This document shows, piece after piece, positions 7,524-15,078 of a stretch of DNA of 27,377 nt (the stretch's first letter is position 1; each line of letters begins with the position of its first letter). The notes beneath the pieces are model-generated. The model had not been told where the DNA came from, searched no databases, and saw nothing but the letters and a program-made list of their open reading frames with translations. Position numbers and translations under genes: made by a program. Source of the stretch: CG-Epi1 sp964634895 (lineage in GTDB: Archaea > Thermoplasmatota > Poseidoniia > MGIII > CG-Epi1); contig CAZWJS010000020.1 in NCBI GenBank assembly GCA_964634895.1, positions 1 to 27,377 on the forward strand. Reading direction: 5' to 3'.

Positions 7524-8957
7524 ATGGCAGAGAGGGTCAGAACAGAAGCAGGTAAGACTTTTAGCGAATTTAGTCTGCTCACAAATTTTACTCCTAAAGA
7601 TTGTACTCTGCAAAAAATAAGTCTAGACAGTAAACTAAATGGAATGGAACTAAGGCTTCCATTTATGAGTGCTGCAATGAGTTCAGTGACTGGCTACGAA
7701 ATGGCATTATCTTTAGGCAAAGAAGGGGGAATTGGAATTCTCCCAGCAAGACTTTCTATTAAGGAGCAAGTAGAAATTATTAATAAGATTAAAGGATACG
7801 AAATGGGTTTCGTAGAAGATCCCATCACCGTAAGAGAAACTGCTACTATTGATGAAGTTGTCCGACTTGTAGAAAAACATGGTCACTCAAAAGTACCAAT
7901 TGCTGATCGAAATAATGTATTTCTAGGTTTATTCAGTTTTGATAAATATTTAGAAACAAATGCAACACCAGGTGACTCAGTTACTACTATTATGATTGAA
8001 CCAAAGAATTTACCATGTTTGAAAAATCCAAACCTAAGCTTAGAAGAAGCTAAAAGTGAATTGAGCAAAAAAAATTATCTAATTGTATTAGATGAATTAG
8101 GTAGATTAGTAAAAATTGCATTCAAGAAAGATGTAGAGAAAATAGCAGTAGGTGCCGCAATTTCAACGCATAAGGGATGGAAAAAGAGAGCTACTGCCTG
8201 TGTCGAAGCTGGAGCCGATATAATTGTAATTGATACTTCAGATGGTTATAATGAATTTACTTCTAAAGTTATTAAAGAATTTAAGAAGATGAATGATTCT
8301 ATACCTATTTGTGCAGGTAATGTTATAACATACGATGGAGCCAAATATCTAATGGAGAATGGAGCTGATCTTGTGAAAATAGGGATGTCGTCTGGATCTA
8401 TATGTACAACTCAGAGGGAAAAAGCAACTGGGAGAGCTCCTATGACTGCCCTATTAGATTCAGCAAAAGCCAGAGATGATTTTGTCAAAGAAACTGGGAA
8501 ATATATTCCACTGGTAATAGATGGAGGAGTGTCAGCTGCAGGTGATATGATCATCGCCCTTACAGTAGCTGATGTTATAATGATGGGAGGCTATTTCAAC
8601 CATTTTTACGAGGCTGAAGGTGAAAAACTAGATGAAAATATGCAATTAACAAACCATGAACCTGATATCAAATATATTGCAACATGGGGAGAAGGCTCTG
8701 CTAGAGCTAGAAATTTGGACAGATATGGACACGTGGCAAGAAAAACCTTCTTTGCTGAGGGTGAAGAAGGAACTGTTGAGAATTGGGGGAGACTTAAACC
8801 AAAGCTTAAGCAAGATATAAGGAAGATTAAAGCTGCATTAAGTAATGCTGGAACAATGAACCTAAAAGACTTCAGGAATAAAGCTGTAATTGAATTAATG
8901 TCTACTTATACTCAACAAATAGTTGGTAATACCCATAATATGAAAGTGAAAGAATAA
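7524..8957 (+). CDS. guaB: IMP dehydrogenase, Tritrichomonas-like form
   Basis: IMP dehydrogenase oxidises IMP to XMP with NAD, the committed step to GMP. The barrel is split by a CBS pair at about residues 100-205. The catalytic loop reads KIGMSSGSICTTQREKATGR with Cys294, and the flap reads WGEGSARARNLDRY (Arg400-Tyr401). Both segments, and the C-terminal IVGNTHNM, resemble the Tritrichomonas foetus enzyme more than the common archaeal or Bacillus form (GPGSICTTR). Key catalytic residues are therefore present. The 477 residues are normal for the family. Its stop abuts the stop of the convergent GTPase gene with no gap. Confidence 0.9.
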   Translation: MAERVRTEAGKTFSEFSLLTNFTPKDCTLQKISLDSKLNGMELRLPFMSAAMSSVTGYEMALSLGKEGGIGILPARLSIKEQVEIINKIKGYEMGFVEDPITVRETATIDEVVRLVEKHGHSKVPIADRNNVFLGLFSFDKYLETNATPGDSVTTIMIEPKNLPCLKNPNLSLEEAKSELSKKNYLIVLDELGRLVKIAFKKDVEKIAVGAAISTHKGWKKRATACVEAGADIIVIDTSDGYNEFTSKVIKEFKKMNDSIPICAGNVITYDGAKYLMENGADLVKIGMSSGSICTTQREKATGRAPMTALLDSAKARDDFVKETGKYIPLVIDGGVSAAGDMIIALTVADVIMMGGYFNHFYEAEGEKLDENMQLTNHEPDIKYIATWGEGSARARNLDRYGHVARKTFFAEGEEGTVENWGRLKPKLKQDIRKIKAALSNAGTMNLKDFRNKAVIELMSTYTQQIVGNTHNMKVKE

Positions 8958-9926
8958 CTAGATTTTACAAAAATCAATTAATTTTTCTTGCAGAATATCA
9001 ATACCCTCATTATCCATGACTGAGACTGATAACGAATTTAAATATTCAGTAGATGACTCCTTTTCCAAATCTGATTTGCTAAAAACATCAATCCATCTAT
9101 ATTTTGAATATCTCTCTCTCAATTCTTTATGTAAAGAACTTTGTATCTCAAACGAATAACCAGAGGTTCCAGATAAATCTGTAAGAAAAACTATTACTGG
9201 CTTTAAATGATTAAGAGCTGCTAAACCTTGCTTTTCCATATCATTACGGTCTGAATCAGGGCGATCTAATAGACCAGGTGTGTCCATGACTTGAATAATA
9301 TCATATTTAGTTTCTATATGACCTAAAGACACCCCTTTTGTAGTAAAGGGGTAACTTTTAACTTCTGGTTTACCAGACGATATTGCTCTAATTAGACTTG
9401 ATTTACCTACGTTAGGAGCACCCGCAAACACAGCTAAAGGTTTTTCAGTATCTACGTTAGGAAGAGTTCGAAAAACTGAACGTGCTGTAATCAAAAAATT
9501 TAAGTTTTTATCTATTTGTCTGACAATATTTGTCATTTTTTTATAAGCTTCACTCATTATTTTCATAGTGTTGTCGGCACTCTTTCTAGCTCTAGCTTTT
9601 GGTACATATTTGGTACCAATCATCAAAACTTCCTTGCGAGCCCAATCTACAGCACCAAGTGCTTTCCTAAGCTTGTCAACTCCAACAGTCAAATCAATAA
9701 TAGATCTATCAAACGGATGAATATTATCAAATGAAGGAAAAGCCTTAACATAAGAATGTAAAGGATTTGAAATATTATCTGCAACTGAATTTATTTTTCT
9801 AACTGCTGTTAAACGTGCCCTGTAGTCTGCATTCCTAACGCTTTCTTCAACTTTAGAGGCGCGTCTCAAAGCCCTATCTATTAATTCTTCAGATTTAGCA
9901 ATTGATGGTATTTCTTGGAGATTCAC
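8958..9926 (-). CDS. NOG1-like Obg-family GTPase
   Basis: This cytosolic P-loop GTPase resembles the archaeal NOG1 group linked to large-subunit ribosome assembly. A helical N-terminal domain of about 160 residues precedes the G domain. G1 is GAPNVGKSS (169-177), switch I has the YPFTTKG block (192-198) and G3 is DTPGLLDRP (215-223). The G4 motif is SKSD (283-286) instead of NKxD, so guanine recognition may be altered. It lacks the long C-terminal part of eukaryotic Nog1. The GTG start overlaps the icd stop as GTGA, so the two are cotranscribed although functionally unrelated. Confidence 0.85.
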   Translation of the reverse strand: MNLQEIPSIAKSEELIDRALRRASKVEESVRNADYRARLTAVRKINSVADNISNPLHSYVKAFPSFDNIHPFDRSIIDLTVGVDKLRKALGAVDWARKEVLMIGTKYVPKARARKSADNTMKIMSEAYKKMTNIVRQIDKNLNFLITARSVFRTLPNVDTEKPLAVFAGAPNVGKSSLIRAISSGKPEVKSYPFTTKGVSLGHIETKYDIIQVMDTPGLLDRPDSDRNDMEKQGLAALNHLKPVIVFLTDLSGTSGYSFEIQSSLHKELRERYSKYRWIDVFSKSDLEKESSTEYLNSLSVSVMDNEGIDILQEKLIDFCKI

Positions 9927-11149
9927 AATTTTTCAATGATAGCGTCGCCAAATTCACTACATTTCAGCAATTTTGCTTCATCCATCAGCCTCTCAAAATC
10001 ATATGTAACAGTCTTAGCTCCAATCGCTTTCTCCATGCCTTCAATGATGTGATCTGCAGCTTCAGACCAACCAAGATAACGAAGCATCATCTCTCCCGAA
10101 AGGATAACTGATCCTGGGTTTACCTTGTCTTGACCGGCATACTTAGGAGCTGTGCCATGGGTTGCTTCAAACAACGCATGGCCTGTATCATAATTTATGT
10201 TAGCACCAGGTGCAATTCCTATACCACCAACTTGGGCTGCCAACGCATCTGAAACATAATCTCCATTAAGATTAAGTGTAGCAATAACATCATATTCCGA
10301 AGGTCTAGTCAAAATCTGTTGGAGCATCGCATCAGCTATAACATCCTTAACTATAATTTGTTCTCCATTATCTGGATTTGCAAATGAATGCCAAGGGCCA
10401 CCTTCAAACGGCTCAGCACCAAACTCTTCTCTGGCTAATTCATATCCCCAGTCTCTAAATCCTCCTTCAGTAAACTTCATTATATTCCCTTTGTGGACTA
10501 AAGTAATTGATTTTCTATTGTTTGAGATTGCATACTTAAACGATGCTCTAATCAAACGCTTTGACCCCTCACTGGAAACCGGTTTTATACCAAGAGAACT
10601 AGTTTCTGGGAAACGGATTTTAGATACATTCATCTCATTCTTTAAGAACTCTACTACTTTTTTGACCTCTGTAGTGCCAGCTTGCCATTCTATACCTGCA
10701 TAAATATCTTCTGTATTTTCCCTGAAAATAACCATGTCCACTTTCTCTGGTTCTCTAACTGGACTCGGAACTCCAGTGAACCAGCGAACTGGACGAACGC
10801 AAGCAAAAAGGTCTAGGCTCTGACGCAATGTTACATTAAGACTTCTAAAACCACCCCCAACAGGAGTTGTTAGAGGTCCTTTAATTGCAACCAAATATTG
10901 TCTAATTGAATCTAGAGTCTCATCAGGAAGCCATTCATTGATTTCCTTGAAAGCTTCTTCACCTGCTAGAATCTTTTTCCAAAAAATTTTCTTTTCGCCT
11001 CCATATGCTATTGCAACTGCTGAATCAATAACTTTCATCGCAACAGGAGTAACATCTTGGCCAATACCATCACCAATAATAACTGGAATTATAGGATTGT
11101 CAGGGACAGTTAATTTGCCATTAATGCAGGTAATCGAAGCAGGGGCCAT
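9923..11149 (-). CDS. icd: NADP-dependent isocitrate dehydrogenase
   Basis: This TCA-cycle enzyme oxidises isocitrate to 2-oxoglutarate. It aligns along its length with the E. coli enzyme: NGKLTVPDNPIIPVIIGDGIG, AIKGPLTTPVGGGFRSLNV (with the substrate-site serine), DMVIFRENTEDIYAGIEW, LVHKGNIMKFTEGGFRDWGY, GIGIAPGANI and ATHGTAPKYAGQDKVNPGS. The Lys-Tyr pair in TAPKY and the TYDFERLM segment indicate NADP rather than NAD. The frame is open to 11260, but I choose ATG 11149 (MAPASITCINGKL): it gives 408 residues, close to the usual 416, and sits about 25 bases after a TATA-like TTTATA. The longer form would run into the divergent proline dehydrogenase promoter. Confidence 0.95.
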   Translation of the reverse strand: MAPASITCINGKLTVPDNPIIPVIIGDGIGQDVTPVAMKVIDSAVAIAYGGEKKIFWKKILAGEEAFKEINEWLPDETLDSIRQYLVAIKGPLTTPVGGGFRSLNVTLRQSLDLFACVRPVRWFTGVPSPVREPEKVDMVIFRENTEDIYAGIEWQAGTTEVKKVVEFLKNEMNVSKIRFPETSSLGIKPVSSEGSKRLIRASFKYAISNNRKSITLVHKGNIMKFTEGGFRDWGYELAREEFGAEPFEGGPWHSFANPDNGEQIIVKDVIADAMLQQILTRPSEYDVIATLNLNGDYVSDALAAQVGGIGIAPGANINYDTGHALFEATHGTAPKYAGQDKVNPGSVILSGEMMLRYLGWSEAADHIIEGMEKAIGAKTVTYDFERLMDEAKLLKCSEFGDAIIEKL

Positions 11150-11161
11150 ATTTGGGGCTAG

Positions 11162-11205
11162 ACAGGCCTGTATAAATCCCCCACGGACGTTATATAATAA
11201 ACACA
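11162..11205. promoter_or_regulatory. Divergent promoter of icd and proline dehydrogenase
   Basis: For icd (minus), TTTATA at about 11171-11176 lies some 25 bases before its ATG. For proline dehydrogenase (plus), TTATATAATA at about 11190-11199 lies about 29 bases before its ATG. Both spacings suggest leaderless transcripts. A perfect 10-bp palindrome, ACAGGCCTGT (11162-11171), sits between the icd TATA box and its start, where a repressor could bind. Confidence 0.5.
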
Positions 11206-11223
11206 GTTTTCTATGAGATAATA

Positions 11224-12138
11224 ATGGGATTTCTGAATCGTTTGGTTTTAGGCAGTGCAAACCTTATGCCAAAATTTGTTATAGGCAGAATCGCCGCCGT
11301 CTATGTTGCTGGAGACAAACTAAAAGATGGTTTGGAACTCATTGAAAGATTAAACTCAAAGGGTTTTGCAGGAACTCTTGACTTACTTGGTGAAGAAGTG
11401 AAGAACAGAAAACAGACTAATAAAATAAGAGATGCTTATTGCGAACTTTTAGACGGAATTGCGAATCAAGGCATAGATTGTAATATTTCATTAAAATTAA
11501 CGGCCTTAGGACTGAAAATAGATAAAGAACTATGTTGGGATAATCTAAGTGTCGTATTAGATAAAGCAAGAATTCATGATAATTTTGTAAGGATGGATAT
11601 GGAAGACTCTAAAGTTACGGATTTGACTATAAAAATGTGTCAAAAAGCTAAGAAATATTATTCGAAATGTGGAACGGTTCTTCAATCATACATGCATAGA
11701 ACTATTAATGATATTGATGAACTAGATGTTCCAAATGCTAATATCAGAATTTGTAAGGGTGCTTACAAAGAAGTAAAAGATATTGCATACCAAGATTATC
11801 AAAAGATAAGAGATAATTATTTGAAATGTGCAGAAAAGATAATGGATAAAGGGATTTATATTGGATTAGCCACCCATGATAAATGGATTATTGAAAAATT
11901 ACTAGAACTAATAGAAAGAAAGAAATATAAGAAAAATATGTACGAATTTCAAGCATTATCTGGCGTCCCAATTGACAAAATACTTGATAATCTAATAAAA
12001 GACAAACACAAAGTCAGATACTATGTACCATACGGGCCAGAGTGGCATGCATATTCTTTAAGAAGGATGAAAGAAAATCCTGATATTTGGAAATACACGA
12101 TTAAGGCTTTTTTCTTTAGAACTAAGCATCGTAAATAA
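11224..12138 (+). CDS. Proline dehydrogenase, monofunctional
   Basis: This FAD enzyme oxidises proline to pyrroline-5-carboxylate, feeding electrons to the respiratory chain. The barrel motifs of the PutA/PRODH family appear in order: ISLKLTALGL, FVRMDMEDS, VLQSYMHRT, IRICKGAYKE, GLATHD, YEFQALSGVP and the substrate-site end YVPYGPEWHAYSLRRMKE. At 304 residues it is the short, single-domain form, so a separate P5C dehydrogenase is needed and is not in the window. It is divergent from icd and 38 bases before the FKBP gene. Confidence 0.92.
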   Translation: MGFLNRLVLGSANLMPKFVIGRIAAVYVAGDKLKDGLELIERLNSKGFAGTLDLLGEEVKNRKQTNKIRDAYCELLDGIANQGIDCNISLKLTALGLKIDKELCWDNLSVVLDKARIHDNFVRMDMEDSKVTDLTIKMCQKAKKYYSKCGTVLQSYMHRTINDIDELDVPNANIRICKGAYKEVKDIAYQDYQKIRDNYLKCAEKIMDKGIYIGLATHDKWIIEKLLELIERKKYKKNMYEFQALSGVPIDKILDNLIKDKHKVRYYVPYGPEWHAYSLRRMKENPDIWKYTIKAFFFRTKHRK

Positions 12139-12176
12139 ACGTCAGCTTTTTGTAAAGCACTCAAAGTGGGAATGAT

Positions 12177-13073
12177 ATGGCGAGAAAGATAAGAAGGAAA
12201 AAAGGACCTACAACCTCGACTACTCCTACTTATGAAAATAGTCCAATTAAAGAATCAAGACCTGATTCAAGACCTGCATTAATTGCATTGTTATTAGTTG
12301 TTCTTTTAATTGGTAGTGGATTGTACCTAACCTCAATGGTGGAAGAAGCTCAGGATGTCACATACGGTGTTGAAGCAAGTCTACTAACTGACATGCATAA
12401 TGCAGAACCTGGGACTAGTACTGACTTTGTTGTTATAATAAAGAATACTGGTTCAATAACGGATACATTCCAGATTAGTGTAAATGATAATAGTGGAGGA
12501 TTCACAATAAATATTGAAGAAGGATATGAAACTGTAACTATTAACAAAGATGATCGAATGCCTGTTATAGTTAATGTACAGACTTCTGCAGCATCAAGTG
12601 GCATTCTAAATTCGAATTTAGTCATAAACTCTAAAAGTAATACTGCAACATCATCTTTGGTAACTTTAACCGTTAATACCGATGTTACTTTTGGCAACGA
12701 AACTAAAGTTGGCAATTCTGTTGAAGTTCATTATGCAGGTATTCTTGCGAACAATGCAAAATTGTTCGATTCAAGCATGAAAGACATATGGGATAATTAC
12801 ATGCACAGAAAAGACGATGTGAATGAAGCAAATAGACACACGGATACGCTAGCTGCCGATAATATAGGCTGTGACGGTGAAGGTTATCCCTCAGAGGACT
12901 GTAAAGGAAGTCGTGGAATGATTAAAGGATTTGACGATAAAATGGTGGGAATGTATGAGGGACAGCATCTTGCAGTAAGGATACCTGCAAAAGATGCATA
13001 TGGAGAAACTGGAACTCATGATTTGGCAGGAAGAGATTTAATTTTTGAAATTGAAATGGTATCAATAAGTTGA
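12177..13073 (+). CDS. Membrane-anchored FKBP-type peptidyl-prolyl isomerase
   Basis: A short basic cytoplasmic end (ARKIRRKKG) is followed by one membrane segment at about residues 33-54, so the rest should face outside. Residues about 60-170 look like a beta-sandwich of the kind found in archaeal surface proteins. From about 179 comes an FKBP domain: SVEVHYAGIL, LFDSS, GMIKGFDDKMVGMYEGQ and VRIPAKDAYGE. An insert of about 40 residues in the flap, with two cysteines (GCDGEGYPSEDC), resembles the extra chaperone loop of SlyD-type FKBPs. It probably helps fold secreted proteins such as the large surface protein in this window; that role is inferred. Its TGA overlaps the Nudix gene start. Confidence 0.85.
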   Translation: MARKIRRKKGPTTSTTPTYENSPIKESRPDSRPALIALLLVVLLIGSGLYLTSMVEEAQDVTYGVEASLLTDMHNAEPGTSTDFVVIIKNTGSITDTFQISVNDNSGGFTINIEEGYETVTINKDDRMPVIVNVQTSAASSGILNSNLVINSKSNTATSSLVTLTVNTDVTFGNETKVGNSVEVHYAGILANNAKLFDSSMKDIWDNYMHRKDDVNEANRHTDTLAADNIGCDGEGYPSEDCKGSRGMIKGFDDKMVGMYEGQHLAVRIPAKDAYGETGTHDLAGRDLIFEIEMVSIS

Positions 13074-13612
13074 GCAAGACTGATTGGAATATTAAATCTC
13101 AAGAAGATATTGGTAATTTCAAAATATTTGGTGTTAAGAAGTTAAATGCTATTTCACCTAGAACTGGAAAAGAATTACCGTTCTTCGTATTAGACTGTGA
13201 TGACTGGGTGAATATCATACCAATAACTCAGAAGAGAGAAGTAATAATGATAAAACAATATCGTTTTGGTACCTCAAAAATTGAACTTGAGATACCTGGT
13301 GGAATTATCGAAAAAAATGAGGACCCTATGGAAGCTGCAAAAAGAGAACTAGTTGAAGAAACTGGTTATGAAGGAAAGAAATTTACTTATTTAGGTCATG
13401 TAGATCCAAATCCTGCTTTTCAGAGGAATAAATGTCACATTACTCTAATCGAAGACTGTTTCTATAGCTGCGAACAGAACCTTGACCCAGGAGAAGACAT
13501 AGAAGTTACCAAAATAAAATTAGACAATATAAATTCATTAATTAAGGAAGGAACAATAAGACATAGTTTAGTGATATGTGCCTTTAATCTTTTTAATCTA
13601 ACTAAGCTGTGA
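13070..13612 (+). CDS. Nudix hydrolase, ADP-ribose pyrophosphatase-like
   Basis: The Nudix box is complete at residues 78-100: G-x5-E-x7-REL-x-EE-x-G-Y (GIIEKNEDPMEAAKRELVEE and on). The preceding VIMIKQYRFG and the later HVDPNPAFQRN resemble ADP-ribose pyrophosphatases, which split nucleoside diphosphate sugars; the true substrate cannot be read from sequence. The start is TTG, overlapping the FKBP stop as TTGA. The 3' end overlaps the convergent thiolase gene by 11 bases. Confidence 0.85.
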   Translation: MSKTDWNIKSQEDIGNFKIFGVKKLNAISPRTGKELPFFVLDCDDWVNIIPITQKREVIMIKQYRFGTSKIELEIPGGIIEKNEDPMEAAKRELVEETGYEGKKFTYLGHVDPNPAFQRNKCHITLIEDCFYSCEQNLDPGEDIEVTKIKLDNINSLIKEGTIRHSLVICAFNLFNLTKL

Positions 13613-14525
13613 AAGAACCAAATTCTCTGCAAAAAACACAAGGGCCCTCGCCACCTGCTGGTTCAGAACAAGACGGACAAATAGATAGTTTCGATGGTTT
13701 TTTATTATCAATCCGTATTTTTTCCATCCCATTCAATAAGGAATGACGAGTTCCTGGTTGCCTATACTCTAAATCAAGCAAAATTCTACGGAACAAATTC
13801 CTCTGAGCTCTACCTGAATATGGGCAATCTCCATCATGAAATTTAAGGTTCTTTAACATAGCATAAAGATAAACCTCTTGTTCTGGTATTTTCCTCAATG
13901 GTAATAATCTAGGTACAAAACCTGTCTGAACATATTGATGAGGGGCCATTCTTATCAATCTTGAAATATCTCCTCTAGAATGATTCATCAAAACTGTTTG
14001 AGAAAAATCATCTAGATTATGTCCTAATACTAAGCAATCGACTTCTGTGGATCTAGCCATTTGATTTAATGATCTGCGGCGCAATATGCCACAAGGCGAA
14101 CATGGTGAGGCTTCTGGGGGATTATTAATCAATAATTCTCCCAAAGTCATACCAATCAATTCCTTATAGGAAAAAATATTCAATTTAATTTTTAAATCAT
14201 CACAAGACTCTTTTGCACAAAGGAGTGATTCTGAACGGTAATTCTCAATACCTTCATCAACAGATAAACCAATTACTTCAATCCCTCTATCTTTACAATA
14301 ATCGTTAAGAAGATAAAGAGCAACACTTGAATCTTTTCCTCCCGAAAGGCCAATACCTAATTTTTTAATCTCTATATCTGAATTTGAAATTAATAAATTA
14401 ATTTGATGCCGCAACTCTTTATTTACATTTTTTTCTATAGAACGAAAAAAACATAACTGGCAAAGAATTTCACCTGAATAGCGCCGACTAATGACTGGAT
14501 TGGTAGAGCAATTTTTGCAAGGCAC
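13602..14525 (-). CDS. ncsA: tRNA 2-thiolation enzyme, NcsA/Ctu1/TtuA family
   Basis: This cytosolic ATP pyrophosphatase adds sulfur to uridine in tRNA, at wobble U34 in the NcsA/Ctu1 branch. An N-terminal zinc finger has C3, C6, C22 and C25. The PP-loop is LSGGKDSS (60-67). Catalytic cysteines are in PCSPCG (142 and 145) and GDCPYS (234), and GHNLDDFSQT is the family motif. A second zinc finger ends the protein (CPSC 283-286, CVFC 296-299). The length, 307 residues, is normal. The start is GTG, about 21 bases after a TATAAA on the minus strand, so the message is probably leaderless. Whether it modifies U34 or U54 is not decided here. Confidence 0.9.
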   Translation of the reverse strand: MPCKNCSTNPVISRRYSGEILCQLCFFRSIEKNVNKELRHQINLLISNSDIEIKKLGIGLSGGKDSSVALYLLNDYCKDRGIEVIGLSVDEGIENYRSESLLCAKESCDDLKIKLNIFSYKELIGMTLGELLINNPPEASPCSPCGILRRRSLNQMARSTEVDCLVLGHNLDDFSQTVLMNHSRGDISRLIRMAPHQYVQTGFVPRLLPLRKIPEQEVYLYAMLKNLKFHDGDCPYSGRAQRNLFRRILLDLEYRQPGTRHSLLNGMEKIRIDNKKPSKLSICPSCSEPAGGEGPCVFCREFGSFTA

Positions 14526-14573
14526 AATAACCCTAAAGATTGGTTTATATTTTACTACAGGTAACCGAAACTA

Positions 14574-14634
14574 TGACACAATTATGACACTATAATTAAA
14601 AATAAAAGAGTTAGATGGCACGAACTATGTGTCA
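14574..14634. promoter_or_regulatory. TGACAC motifs, candidate operator of the ftsZ operon
   Basis: TGACAC occurs at 14574-14579 and 14585-14590, 11 bases apart (one helical turn), and in inverted form (GTGTCA) at 14629-14634, just before the TATA box. The downstream ribbon-helix-helix protein is a natural candidate to bind such phased short repeats and control its own operon. This is inference. Confidence 0.4.
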
Positions 14635-14646
14635 ATAAACAAAAAG

Positions 14647-14654
14647 TTTATATA
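14647..14654 (+). promoter_or_regulatory. TATA box of the regulator-ftsZ operon
   Basis: TTTATATA lies about 30 bases before the ATG at 14680, giving a leader of only a few bases or none. It is preceded by a purine-rich stretch where the BRE would be. Confidence 0.55.
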
Positions 14655-14679
14655 CTATATTCTTCTGTGAAGTAATATT

Positions 14680-15075
14680 ATGGCACCTCTTGGACCTCTA
14701 ACTACAAATCGTTTAACAGTACGCTTAGACCCGGAAAGAGCCGCAAGGATTGAATACTGGGCTTCTGAAAATCCTCTTAAAATTAAATCCTATAATCAAT
14801 TAATTCAAGAAGCTTTAGATGAGTATCTTGATAGACACACAGTCTCTCCAACACATGATTTAATGAATATAAAAATACCTCAAAGAGTAAGAGAAAAACT
14901 TCATGATTTGCAGGAAGACGGTTATGGCAATATAGATCAAATAGTATCTGAAGCAATATTGCAACACGCTAATTCGAAATATAGGGAAGAAAAAGATTAT
15001 CAGTTTTTAAGAAACGAAGTTAATACCATGGGAAACAGAAGAAAAATGCTATTTTCAGACTACGGGAATGAATAA
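14680..15075 (+). CDS. Tandem ribbon-helix-helix regulator upstream of ftsZ (CdrS-like)
   Basis: The 131 residues hold two ribbon-helix-helix units. The first spans about residues 10-53 (NRLTVRLDPERAARIEYW, then helix LIQEALDEYL). The second spans about 60-100 (LMNIKIPQRVREKLHDL, then IVSEAILQHA). Normally two chains pair to make the DNA-binding ribbon; here one chain could form it alone. A charged tail of about 30 residues follows. It lies three bases before ftsZ and must be cotranscribed with it. In haloarchaea the short RHH protein CdrS precedes ftsZ2 and controls cell-division genes, so a like role is inferred; CdrS itself has one RHH unit. A nickel- or plasmid-type RHH function is unlikely in this context. 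Confidence 0.8.
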   Translation: MAPLGPLTTNRLTVRLDPERAARIEYWASENPLKIKSYNQLIQEALDEYLDRHTVSPTHDLMNIKIPQRVREKLHDLQEDGYGNIDQIVSEAILQHANSKYREEKDYQFLRNEVNTMGNRRKMLFSDYGNE

Positions 15076-15078
15076 TAC

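Noticed and set aside
9331..9352. Perfect 8-bp inverted repeat ACCCCTTT/AAAGGGGT
   Set aside because: It lies inside the GTPase gene, where the conserved PFTTKG block forces codons that happen to be complementary.
11150..11260. Upstream extension of icd by 37 residues
   Set aside because: It does not match the family, would cross its own TATA box and overlap the divergent proline dehydrogenase start.
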